NCBI GenBank assembly: GCA_963787285.1
Contig: CAWBCM010000018.1
Location: 1-64,000 of the forward strand
Reading direction: 5' to 3'
From: JAHEJN01 sp963787285
GTDB lineage: Bacteria; Actinomycetota; Acidimicrobiia; Acidimicrobiales; JAHEJN01
Length of the DNA: 64,000 nt
Shown here piece after piece: positions 1-7,301 of the stretch (its first letter is position 1; the number at the start of each line of letters is the position of its first letter). The notes beneath the pieces were generated by a model that worked only from the letters and a program-made list of their open reading frames with translations, searched no databases and had not been told where the DNA came from. The translations under genes and the position numbers were made by a program.

Positions 1-275
1 GCCGCGAACCCGCCACCGGTGGGGTGAGCGGGCCAGCCCGCATCTGACGACGTCGACCGGCACCACCATGGGACCGTCGTAGGGATTTGCGTTGCCACCC
101 ACGTCGATGATCAGCCCGCGTCGTGAACACGGAAGAGAAGCCAGGGATGAGCACACTGCGAGGATCTGGCTACTGCGCAGGTCCCCTGCGTGGAGCGGGG
201 GCAGCGGAAGGGCTGACGCTGCGGTGTAGGTGACCGGCTGACCGTTGCCGCTGTCCAACAAAGCGCCCGGGACAA
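1..275. other. left edge, no confident gene
   Basis: I see no convincing complete gene here. On the minus strand the last ~110 bases read as an open, coding-like frame leaving the window, but no start or family is recognisable, so it is not called. Confidence 0.4.
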
Positions 276-971
276 TCAGACTGCCACCGCGGGTGGATCA
301 AGCAGCCGCTCGAGGGCGGGCGACGGTTCGAGGTGGGTCCCCGCCGCGAGCAGATCGCGGTAGGCGGCGAGATTGCGCCGAGCCTCCCAATGGTTTCCCT
401 CCGCAACGTGTGCACTGATCACGATTCGATGGGCGCTCTCTCGCAGCGGGTCGACCGCAGCGGCGCTCAGTGCCAGCTGGATTGCGGTCGCCGTGTCGCC
501 CCGATCGAGTGCCGCCTGGGCATGGGATTCGAGTACCGACAACGTCAGCTGGCGGAGCTGCTCGCGTTCGATGATCAGCCAGTCGTCGTACCAGTCGGGA
601 AGGAGGTCACTCAGCAGCGCTCGGAAGGGCAGCGCACTCTCGAGGAGGGCGTCGCCACCGCGCGCCATCTCCTCCACCCCGTGGCGCACGTCGATCCAGA
701 CGTGATCGGCGAGTCGTAGCCGCGAGCCGGTCACGCCGAGGACCTCCAGCGGGAGCTTTCGCAGCCGCCACAACGTGGAGCGGAGGTTGGCCTTGGCGCG
801 GTCCTCGCAGCTGTCGGGCCAGAGCTGCAGCGCGGCGAAGAGGCGGTCGACGCCCCGCGGCGCCAGTGCCACCAGCGCGAGCAGGCGTTCCATCGCCGGC
901 TGGAGGGTGACGGGCTCGTCGCCGAGGGTGAGCTCGAAGCCACCGAGAAGATTGAGTCGCACGTTGGTCAT
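276..971 (-). CDS. SARP-type regulator (winged helix + BTAD), copy 1
   Basis: Small SARP-like transcriptional regulator of 231 residues. The first ~95 residues read as an OmpR-type winged helix: LLGGFEL at the start, then LWPD, then the recognition-helix-like NLRSTLWRLR. The remainder is an alpha-helical bacterial transcriptional activator domain (BTAD), with REQLRQL and DPLRESAHR motifs. I chose the ATG at 971 because the domain begins there and a GGAG lies about 10 nt upstream; an in-frame GTG at 989 is the alternative. It follows a 62-residue protein whose promoter carries an 11-bp-period GGTGACG pair, so it may be autoregulated. SARPs are known activators that bind direct heptamer repeats 11 bp apart. 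Control of the adjacent eCIS is inference. No AAA or TPR extension follows, unlike AfsR-type large SARPs. Confidence 0.85.
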   Translation of the reverse strand: MTNVRLNLLGGFELTLGDEPVTLQPAMERLLALVALAPRGVDRLFAALQLWPDSCEDRAKANLRSTLWRLRKLPLEVLGVTGSRLRLADHVWIDVRHGVEEMARGGDALLESALPFRALLSDLLPDWYDDWLIIEREQLRQLTLSVLESHAQAALDRGDTATAIQLALSAAAVDPLRESAHRIVISAHVAEGNHWEARRNLAAYRDLLAAGTHLEPSPALERLLDPPAVAV

Positions 972-1082
972 CGCCGTCACTCCGTTCACATGGGTCTGTT
1001 CGCAGCCTGTACGACGGGCCGCCGCGGCAACGTCTCTGCACGCGCTCGATCGGCGTCGCGCTACGCGTCGCGAGCAGCCGGC

Positions 1083-1271
1083 TCACGGGGAGGCGGAGCG
1101 CTCGAAGGCCTCGATGGCGGCGACGACCTTCTCGCCGATCCCGTCGACTCCGTGAGCGACCGTCTCGGCGCTACCGGGAATGGTGATGACGCGACCACGC
1201 AACAGGTGATCGTGGGGCTCGATCCACAGATGGATCACGATGGTCGCATCGACGGGGCGGGCTCGAACCAC
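1083..1271 (-). CDS. conserved-looking 62-residue protein, possible leaderless gene
   Basis: Unrecognised small protein. After a short start it reads as a beta strand, loop, strand (TIVIHLWIEP then LLRGRVITIPG) followed by an amphipathic helix (GVDGIGEKVVAAIEAF). This resembles the small beta-beta-alpha proteins common in actinobacteria, but I cannot name a family. The GTG start lies exactly 22 nt after the second heptamer of an operator-like repeat (1293-1310), matching other regulon members, and there is no Shine-Dalgarno sequence, so translation is probably leaderless. It sits between two SARP genes on the same strand, 111 bp ahead of the downstream one, and may be co-transcribed with it. 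Confidence 0.55.
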   Translation of the reverse strand: MVRARPVDATIVIHLWIEPHDHLLRGRVITIPGSAETVAHGVDGIGEKVVAAIEAFERSASP

Positions 1272-1292
1272 CCGCTCATTTCACTGGTTCGA

Positions 1293-1310
1293 TGTCACCG
1301 CACCGTCACC
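1293..1310 (-). promoter_or_regulatory. SARP-like direct repeat, site D
   Basis: Reading on the minus strand: GGTGACG (1310-1304), a 4-nt spacer, GGTGACA (1299-1293); the period is 11 bp. The GTG of the 62-residue gene begins at the 22nd base after the second heptamer. The site overlaps the last codons of the upstream SARP gene, so it would be an internal promoter feeding the small gene and probably the downstream SARP gene. Confidence 0.6.
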
Positions 1311-1995
1311 AGTCGGGGCCAGAGACCAGGGACTGCATCGCTTGGCTGGGCTCGAGGCCGAGCTCGGACCGCAGGAGTGAGGCGAACTCGCGAAAGTGTC
1401 GAAGAGCCATCACGCGATTGCCGGCGGCAAGGTGAGCCCGCAGCACCAGCATCTGAGCGGACTCGCGCAGGGGTTCTGCCGCCACGGCCTGCATGGCCGT
1501 GTCGACGGCGTCGAGTGGTCGACCGTCGTCGATCTCGGCATGGGCCAGATCTTCGAGGGCATGGAGGCGGAGCTGGCGATGACGCTCCCGCGGCACGGTG
1601 AGCCATTCGCTGTCCCAGGTCGGCAGGAGGTCCCCCTCGAACAGCCGGCGGTCGATGTTCGGGCGACATCCCAGCTCGCGGAGCTGCGAGGCGGCATCGG
1701 TGGCAAGGTCGAAGTCGACGTGCCACACCGGGCCGAGCTCGAGCGACAGACCCTGAACCCTCACCGACGAACGCACGTGATCGGGCAGACGCCACAGCGC
1801 CGAGCGAAGGTTGGCCAGGGCCCGAGTTTGGGAGCGGTCGGGCCACAGAGTTCCGGCCACAGTCGAGCGGTGAGCGTGCCCGCCCCGCAGTGCAACAAGG
1901 GCCAGCACGCGTTGGCCGGCGGGCGCGACTTCGACCTCTCCCGTTTCTTCGTCGTGGACGCCAAAACGTCCCAAGATTTCGAGGTTGAGGCTCAT
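1306..1995 (-). CDS. SARP-type regulator (winged helix + BTAD), copy 2
   Basis: Paralogue of the neighbouring regulator, 229 residues. It has the same layout: LEILGRFGV strand, LWPDRS, recognition-helix-like NLRSALWRLP, then a BTAD with RERHRQLRL and EPLRESAQM, ending in GLEPSQAMQSL. The start is placed at the ATG at 1995, where the winged helix begins; an upstream in-frame start at 2055 adds 20 residues without domain content. No GGTGACG pair lies upstream, so this copy is the better candidate for an input regulator not under the regulon's own control. Being only winged helix + BTAD, it probably acts as a DNA-binding activator (family knowledge). Its targets are inferred from the 11-bp repeats around the eCIS. 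Confidence 0.85.
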   Translation of the reverse strand: MSLNLEILGRFGVHDEETGEVEVAPAGQRVLALVALRGGHAHRSTVAGTLWPDRSQTRALANLRSALWRLPDHVRSSVRVQGLSLELGPVWHVDFDLATDAASQLRELGCRPNIDRRLFEGDLLPTWDSEWLTVPRERHRQLRLHALEDLAHAEIDDGRPLDAVDTAMQAVAAEPLRESAQMLVLRAHLAAGNRVMALRHFREFASLLRSELGLEPSQAMQSLVSGPDW

Positions 1996-2122
1996 CTGGC
2001 TACGCCTGGGGGCTATGTGCCGGAGGTGAGCTCTGCCGCCCGCCACCGCCGACAACCGAGACGCTAGCGCACTCGTCTTCCCCGCGAAAGAGGAAGCTTC
2101 TTCCGGCCGGATCGGCGAGACG

Positions 2123-3298
2123 TCAGATGGCTCGCGTGAAGTAGCCGGCCGGGTCGGGGCTCGGCGACGTTGTCACGCCACCCGGGGTGGAGGCGAGCAC
2201 GGGCGGCACCGAAGCACGGACACCGGGGAGTCTGCGCCACTCGAGGTGGACATGGGTGATGCCGTTGTGTGCGTTCGAGTCGTCGCCCGCCAGCGCCCAG
2301 CCCAGCACGTCGGTCGGATGGTCCGGGTGGGAGAGCGATACGTGAACGCCTTCGTCGTGGGTACTGACCGCCACCCATGTACCCGATCGGGTCGCCGTTG
2401 TGACGGGCTCAGGTCCGGCCATCCCGGCCGCCGCTTCGATGGCCGACCACACCTCGCCGAGGGTTTCGCGGTCGACGAGCGGATCTCGGCTGCGCACCGC
2501 GGTCAAACTGGCGCCGGCCACGGCGGTTACGGCGAGGACCGCCGCTCCGATGACGGTGGCCCGGCCCGGCTCGCCTGGGACCAGCCAGGCTTCGGCCGCC
2601 ACGATCGCGGCAAGCGACTGCACGAGGCACATGATGCGGGGAACCGACCACGGTCCGATCGACGGGCGGTGGTCGCCTCGGAGCGCCTCGGTCCCGAAAC
2701 GCAGGGATGCGTAGGCGAAGAGGAACCAGACGGTTGCCTTTCCCGGCGCGGAACCGGCGAGCACGAACCCGGCGAGGCCGATCAAAGCCAGTCCCATCGC
2801 CTCGACGAGAGGTACCGGGAACAGGCGGACCCCTTGTAGCCATGGCGGGTGATGGTTCCACGCCGGGTAGGTGGTGCCAACCGACGAGGGGGTGCCGTGA
2901 CAGCACCCGACCGTGAGGCAGCCCAGCCGCCCGAAGAGCAGGAACGGGCACAACGCCACGGCCAACACGTCGAGACCGGCAACGATCGGACCGCCTGTCG
3001 ACCACAGGTACAAGGCCACGGCGCCGAAGGCCACCCACACGTGTTCGAGCAGCACCAGCGCCTCCCGGCCGGCGAGCACCCGGCGCAGGAGACCCCATCC
3101 GAAGAACGAGAACGCCGCAACCGTTGTCAGTCCCAGAGTCGTCACGAGGGGGAGACCTTCCCGCAACCCGACGAGGACGGCAATCGCGACGGCCACGTGG
3201 AATCCGGCGATCCCGATCGAGCGGAAGGCAGGAACTCGACGCCAACCGATCACGAACGACTCCCTCGGCACGCGATCGAACCACGAGTTGAGCTGCAC
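2123..3298 (-). CDS. Lgt-like integral membrane protein
   Basis: Membrane protein of 391 residues resembling the prolipoprotein diacylglyceryl transferase family. Several hydrophobic segments fill the first ~250 residues, with the family-like FGRLGCLTVGCCHG block followed by SLRFGTEALRGDHRP. This matches Lgt-like proteins carrying a Cys-rich GR-G signature rather than housekeeping Lgt, so transfer to prolipoproteins is unproven. The last ~120 residues are a soluble tail of unknown role. I chose the GTG at 3298 because it lies 23 nt after the second heptamer of an operator-like repeat (3321-3338); a GTG at 3316 is only 5 nt after it. It is divergent from the eCIS operon and shares the intergenic control region, which suggests co-expression with the injection system. 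Confidence 0.65.
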   Translation of the reverse strand: MQLNSWFDRVPRESFVIGWRRVPAFRSIGIAGFHVAVAIAVLVGLREGLPLVTTLGLTTVAAFSFFGWGLLRRVLAGREALVLLEHVWVAFGAVALYLWSTGGPIVAGLDVLAVALCPFLLFGRLGCLTVGCCHGTPSSVGTTYPAWNHHPPWLQGVRLFPVPLVEAMGLALIGLAGFVLAGSAPGKATVWFLFAYASLRFGTEALRGDHRPSIGPWSVPRIMCLVQSLAAIVAAEAWLVPGEPGRATVIGAAVLAVTAVAGASLTAVRSRDPLVDRETLGEVWSAIEAAAGMAGPEPVTTATRSGTWVAVSTHDEGVHVSLSHPDHPTDVLGWALAGDDSNAHNGITHVHLEWRRLPGVRASVPPVLASTPGGVTTSPSPDPAGYFTRAI

Positions 3299-3320
3299 GG
3301 TGTCAGCGTGTATCACGGCG

Positions 3321-3338
3321 CGTCACCGCGACGTCACG
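3321..3338 (-). promoter_or_regulatory. SARP-like direct repeat, site C
   Basis: On the minus strand CGTGACG (3338-3332), 4-nt spacer, GGTGACG (3327-3321), 11-bp period. It faces the Lgt-like gene, whose GTG at 3298 starts at base 23 after the repeat. The motif CACGCTGA between repeat and start also occurs at nearly the same position in site F, and may be the -10 region. Confidence 0.6.
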
Positions 3339-3345
3339 AGGCGGC

Positions 3346-3363
3346 GGTGACGCGGGGGTGACG
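3346..3363 (+). promoter_or_regulatory. SARP-like direct repeat, site A
   Basis: GGTGACG (3346-3352), CGGG spacer, GGTGACG (3357-3363): a perfect heptamer pair with 11-bp period. Fourteen bases later comes TCACGCCGTG (3378-3387), whose last three bases are the chosen GTG start of the DUF4255 gene. Site B has the same repeat, the same 14-base gap and TCACGGCGTG. It lies back-to-back with site C, making a divergent control region. Confidence 0.65.
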
Positions 3364-3384
3364 CCCCGGCCCGACAGTCACGCC

Positions 3385-4005
3385 GTGGCGAACTCGACGT
3401 CCATCGCGGCAGTGGCCCTCAGCCTGAGAGAACTGCTCACCCGGTGCTTCACCGACCTCGACGCGCTCGACCCCACGTCGTTCCGTGCCCTGCCATCGGT
3501 GAAGATCGTGCAGACCGAGGACTTCGGGAAGCTGGGGACGACGGCCGGGAGCCTCATCCGGTTCCCGTCGCTGGCCATCTTCTGTTACCGGGTCGACGTG
3601 AACCGTACGATGCGCGCCCCGTGGGCGGCGGTTGCCCACCACGACCAGACGATCCATCTGCCCCTCGACGTGCACTTCCTGTTGACCCCGTTCGACTCCG
3701 ATGCCGAGGCCGAGATGCGCATCCTCGGTGCCACCATGCAGTGCCTCGAGCAGTACCCGATCCTGTCGGGGCCGCGCTTGCATCCCCTCGGGGGCTGGGA
3801 AGCGCGCGACGCCATCCAGATCATCAACGAGGACCTCGTGACCGAGGACGTGCTGCGCACTTTTGACACGCTCCCCGCCGACTTCCGGTTGAGTGTGTCG
3901 TACCTGGCGCGGGTCACGCGGATCGACGCTCCCGACGAGCCCGATCATCCCGACGTGCTCACGTCGGTGAGCGGCATGACCCCATCGGCGGTCCCGGTGC
4001 CGTGA
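3385..4005 (+). CDS. eCIS DUF4255 protein (Pvc16-like)
   Basis: DUF4255/Pvc16 N-terminal family protein, 206 residues, typical of contractile injection systems; in PVC/Afp the homologue is thought to cap or terminate the tail. Seen: the opening helix SIAAVALSLRELL, the conserved middle WAAVAHHDQTIHLPLDVHFLLTPF and the PILSGPRLHP motif. The start is the GTG at 3385, 22 nt after the second GGTGACG of site A and without a ribosome-binding site, suggesting a leaderless message; a GTG at 3358 overlaps the repeat itself. It is the first gene of the structural operon, whereas in PVC clusters this family comes last. The stop overlaps the next start as GTGA. Confidence 0.85.
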   Translation: MANSTSIAAVALSLRELLTRCFTDLDALDPTSFRALPSVKIVQTEDFGKLGTTAGSLIRFPSLAIFCYRVDVNRTMRAPWAAVAHHDQTIHLPLDVHFLLTPFDSDAEAEMRILGATMQCLEQYPILSGPRLHPLGGWEARDAIQIINEDLVTEDVLRTFDTLPADFRLSVSYLARVTRIDAPDEPDHPDVLTSVSGMTPSAVPVP

Positions 4006-4919
4006 ACGTCTACACGCCGACGCGGTACGACGAGCGGGTCGACCACCTGGCCCTCGGCGTGGAGCTGCGCGACGCGACCTCGGATCAGCGCCTCGACTCG
4101 GGAGTCGACGTCCGAATCGAGCGGTTCGGCGCGCCGATCGATCAATGGCGGGCGTGGCGACCAGGACAGAGTCTCACCTCCTACCTGCCATCGATGACCC
4201 GTCACCGCTCCGGCCGATTCGCCGAGGTCTACCGCCGGGGCTTCCCGACCGACGTACGGTTGCGGGTGGTTGACGAGCGTTCGGGGCCGTCGGGACAGCG
4301 CCGCGCCGAAGGACGCCGAATCGTGCCGCGACGCGTCGAGGTGACCATCGCCACCGAGCAGACCGTCACCGACGGCGACGCCGCAGGCAGTCCCCACCCG
4401 GGCTGGCGTCGGGCGTTCCCGCTCTGGTGCTTCCCCGGAGCCGCCGCGCCGATCGCACGCGGCTCGACGGTGCTTCGCGGGCAACTCGTACGCCTCGACA
4501 CGACGGCGACCCCTCCGGTACTGGTACCGGTGCGCTGGGCGCGGATACGGGCGCGTAACGACAACGGCGGCACCGTGGGTTGGGCTCATGGAGACGATCG
4601 GGGCGAGTTCGTTCTCGTGGTGGCCAACACCGTCGACGACATCGTGGTCCCGGCCGATCCGCTGCGCGTCACCCTCACGATTGCCGCCGTGCTTCCCCCG
4701 ACCATCCCGAATCCGCTCGATCCGAGCCTCGCCGAGATCGATCCGCTCTGGGACCTGCCCGTCGAGGCGATATCGCTGTCGCCGAGTCCCGCGATCGAAC
4801 CGAGCCTCAACGGGCGCCGATTCCTCCCCGGACAGGCCCAGTTCACCCCGCTCGTCCCACCACCCCCGATAGGTCTCCCGCTCGGGCGCGAGACCTCGAC
4901 CGTCATCCGAATCAGCTAA
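4002..4919 (+). CDS. eCIS-associated protein of unknown function
   Basis: No family recognised; 305 residues without membrane segments. It is beta-rich, and around residues 165-215 it carries a carboxypeptidase-regulatory/transthyretin-like stretch (LVPVRWARIRARN, GWAHGDDRGEFVLVV), often found as an accessory beta-sandwich. The C-terminus is proline-rich (TPLVPPPPIGLPLGR). It overlaps the DUF4255 gene by GTGA and precedes the sheath gene by 16 bp, so it is a co-expressed particle component or assembly factor. The position between the cap-type protein and the sheath suggests a role at the distal end, which is inference only. Confidence 0.6.
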   Translation: MNVYTPTRYDERVDHLALGVELRDATSDQRLDSGVDVRIERFGAPIDQWRAWRPGQSLTSYLPSMTRHRSGRFAEVYRRGFPTDVRLRVVDERSGPSGQRRAEGRRIVPRRVEVTIATEQTVTDGDAAGSPHPGWRRAFPLWCFPGAAAPIARGSTVLRGQLVRLDTTATPPVLVPVRWARIRARNDNGGTVGWAHGDDRGEFVLVVANTVDDIVVPADPLRVTLTIAAVLPPTIPNPLDPSLAEIDPLWDLPVEAISLSPSPAIEPSLNGRRFLPGQAQFTPLVPPPPIGLPLGRETSTVIRIS

Positions 4920-4935
4920 CGAGGAGCAGACGCTC

Positions 4936-6822
4936 ATGCCCGAATACCTGGCCCCTGGCGTGTACGTGGAAGAGGTGAGTTTTCGATCGAAGTCGATCGA
5001 AGGCGTACCCACGAGCACCACCGGTTTCGCGGGCATGACCCGATACGGACCCGTGCGCTACACGGATGGGCCGTCCACGGTCGAGCCGCGCCTCATCACC
5101 AGCTTCACCGAGTTCGAACAGGTCTACGGAGGTCTCACGCCACTCGCCATAGACCGCGGCGACGGGTCGCCGAGCGAGTGCTACACCGCCCACGCCGCCC
5201 GAGCCTTCTTCCTCAACGGCGGAAAACGGCTGTACGTGTCGCGGGTGTTCCAGGAGATCGGGGGCGGCGATACCGGGCTGGCGCGGCTCCCGCTGCCATT
5301 CGGCGCGGGCGACTCGGCCACGTGGTCGGCCCGCTGGCCCGGTGCCTACGGCAATGCGTCGGTCACGGTGCGGGCCCAGAGGAAGGGCAACGTCGCTTAC
5401 GACCACGGACCACCCACCCCTCCGAGCGGTCCGGCGTTCGGGATCCAGGCCAAGGGTCTCAGCCACGGTGCGGTGGTCGAGATCACTCCAGCGGGCGGGA
5501 CCATTCCTGGTGCGACCGATGATCTGTCGCCGGGTCTGATGGCCGTGGTGTCGGTCGATCCGACCAGCACCGACATCAACGGCCTGGCCGAGCAATCGTT
5601 CTTGAAGTTCGACGGTACGCCTGCGACCACCGATCCCGGTTGTGTCATCAAGGAGGTGACGCTCCAGGTGATCGTGCGGGCCGGCGACGATCGTGCCGAC
5701 GTGTACAACGACCTGGCCACGCACCCGTCCCAGCGACGCTGGATCGCGAAGATCATGCAGGCCGACGATCCCGAAGACGAGAACGCCGTGGTCTACCTGA
5801 GCACGGCCGAAACGGTGACGCCCGGACGAGCGGTGTCGTTGATGCTGGCGCTCGAGACGCAGCAGGAGGGAGCCCGGCTCACGGGTGGAAACGACGGCGA
5901 CGTCGTGGCGCCGGCGAGACTCCTCGGCGACAAGGCAAGCCCCGACATCGCCACCGAAAAGGCGACGGGTCTCGAGGCGTTGGGTGAGATCGACGACATT
6001 GCCATCGTGGCGCTGCCCGATGGCGGGACCTACGCGGACGAAGACCTGTGCAAGGCCGCCGCCGGTGCGCTGATCGGCCACGCCGAGGAACTGCGTTACC
6101 GAATCGCCGTCGTCGATGCGCCCCGTGCGAGCTCGATGACCGAGGTGCGTTCGTTCCGTGGTTTCTTCGACAGCCACCGGGCCGCGTTGTACCACCCGTG
6201 GATCGAGGTCTTCGATCCGCTCGAACGCCCGGCCCAGGGCGCACCACCTCGTCGCATCGTGTTGCCTCCCTCGGGCTTCGTCACGGGCATCTACGCCCGC
6301 AACGACATCACCCGCGGCGTGTTCAAGGCACCGGCCAACGAGGTGGTGCGCGGCCTCACCAAGTTCGAGGCGAACATCAACACTGCCCGCAACGACGTGC
6401 TCAACCCCGAGGGCATCAATGCCCTGCGCTTCTTCGAGGGCCGGGGCAACCGGGTGTGGGGCGCCCGCACCATGACCTCGGATCCCGAGTGGAAGTACGT
6501 GAACGTGCGGCGGTTGTTCATCTTTCTCGAGCACTCCATCGACAAGGCCATGCAGTGGGCGGTGTTCGAGCCGAACAACGAGCGACTCTGGCGCAACATC
6601 CGCCAGACGGTCGAGGACTTCCTCTACGTGCAGTGGCTCAACGGAGCGCTGCTCGGCGCCAAGCCGGAGGAGGCCTACTTCGTGCGCTGCGACCGCACCA
6701 CGATGACCCAGAACGACCTCGACAACGGTCGGCTGATCTGCCTGATCGGCGTCGCCCCCACCAAGCCCGCGGAGTACGTGATCTTCCGAATCGGCCAGTG
6801 GACCGCCGATTCGAAGGTCTGA
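4936..6822 (+). CDS. eCIS tail sheath protein 1
   Basis: Contractile sheath protein of 628 residues (phage tail sheath family; Pvc2/3/4-like). Seen: N-terminal PEYLAPGVYVEEVSF, typical of sheath subunits; a variable, surface-exposed insertion in the middle; and the conserved C-terminal core with VNVRRLFIFLEHSI, AVFEPNNERLWRNI, VRCDRTTMTQNDLDNGRL and IGVAPTKPAEYVIFRI. The last two blocks form the inner domain that interlocks subunits and triggers contraction (family knowledge). A GAGGAG ribosome-binding site precedes the ATG by 9-10 nt. A second sheath follows two genes later, giving the usual multi-sheath eCIS composition. Confidence 0.96.
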   Translation: MPEYLAPGVYVEEVSFRSKSIEGVPTSTTGFAGMTRYGPVRYTDGPSTVEPRLITSFTEFEQVYGGLTPLAIDRGDGSPSECYTAHAARAFFLNGGKRLYVSRVFQEIGGGDTGLARLPLPFGAGDSATWSARWPGAYGNASVTVRAQRKGNVAYDHGPPTPPSGPAFGIQAKGLSHGAVVEITPAGGTIPGATDDLSPGLMAVVSVDPTSTDINGLAEQSFLKFDGTPATTDPGCVIKEVTLQVIVRAGDDRADVYNDLATHPSQRRWIAKIMQADDPEDENAVVYLSTAETVTPGRAVSLMLALETQQEGARLTGGNDGDVVAPARLLGDKASPDIATEKATGLEALGEIDDIAIVALPDGGTYADEDLCKAAAGALIGHAEELRYRIAVVDAPRASSMTEVRSFRGFFDSHRAALYHPWIEVFDPLERPAQGAPPRRIVLPPSGFVTGIYARNDITRGVFKAPANEVVRGLTKFEANINTARNDVLNPEGINALRFFEGRGNRVWGARTMTSDPEWKYVNVRRLFIFLEHSIDKAMQWAVFEPNNERLWRNIRQTVEDFLYVQWLNGALLGAKPEEAYFVRCDRTTMTQNDLDNGRLICLIGVAPTKPAEYVIFRIGQWTADSKV

Positions 6823-6838
6823 TCGGAGGACATGAGTC

Positions 6839-7300
6839 ATGCCAACGCAACGGGACAATCCCTACGGTGCCTTCAACTTCCTGGTCTCGCTCGGCGGCGA
6901 CCAGGGCTCGGGCGACGAGGGGCAGGTCGTGGGCGGTTTCAGTGACGTGAGCGGCCTCGGTTTCGAGGTGCAGTACGCCGACTACCGCAACGGAAACGAG
7001 AAGGTGAACACCGTGCGCAAGGTGCAGAACACCTTCACCGTCGAAGACGTGGTGCTCAAACGCGGTCTCGTCGGTTCGGGCGATCTGTTCAGCTGGCTCA
7101 AGAACGTGCGCGAGGGCGACATCGATCCTCGGATCGTCACCATCACCCTGCTCGACGAGGCCCGGTCCGCGGTGAGCACCTGGAAGCTCCAGAAGGCCCA
7201 GCCCAAGAAGTGGTCCGGGCCGACGCTGGCGGCCAAGGGAGGCACCGAGGTGGCCATGGAAGAGCTGACCCTCTGCCACGAGGGCATCGAGTACAGCTGA
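6839..7300 (+). CDS. eCIS inner tube protein 1
   Basis: Tail tube protein of 153 residues (phage gp19-like / Pvc1-Pvc5 type), which stacks as hexamers inside the sheath. Seen: PYGAFNFLVSLGG at the start, GGFSDVSGLGFEVQYADYRNG, VVLKRGLVGSGDLFSWL and the closing AMEELTLCHEGIEY, which are the standard blocks of this family. It is placed between the two sheath genes and its stop is 2 bp before the next start. A second tube gene lies at 14646, so the system has two tube isoforms, as in PVC. Confidence 0.95.
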   Translation: MPTQRDNPYGAFNFLVSLGGDQGSGDEGQVVGGFSDVSGLGFEVQYADYRNGNEKVNTVRKVQNTFTVEDVVLKRGLVGSGDLFSWLKNVREGDIDPRIVTITLLDEARSAVSTWKLQKAQPKKWSGPTLAAKGGTEVAMEELTLCHEGIEYS

Positions 7301-7301
7301 C

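Noticed and set aside
962..990. GTGAAC and GTGACG close together before the SARP gene at 276-971
   Set aside because: The spacing is 9 bp, not 11, and the pair overlaps the GGAG/start region; not counted as a regulon site.
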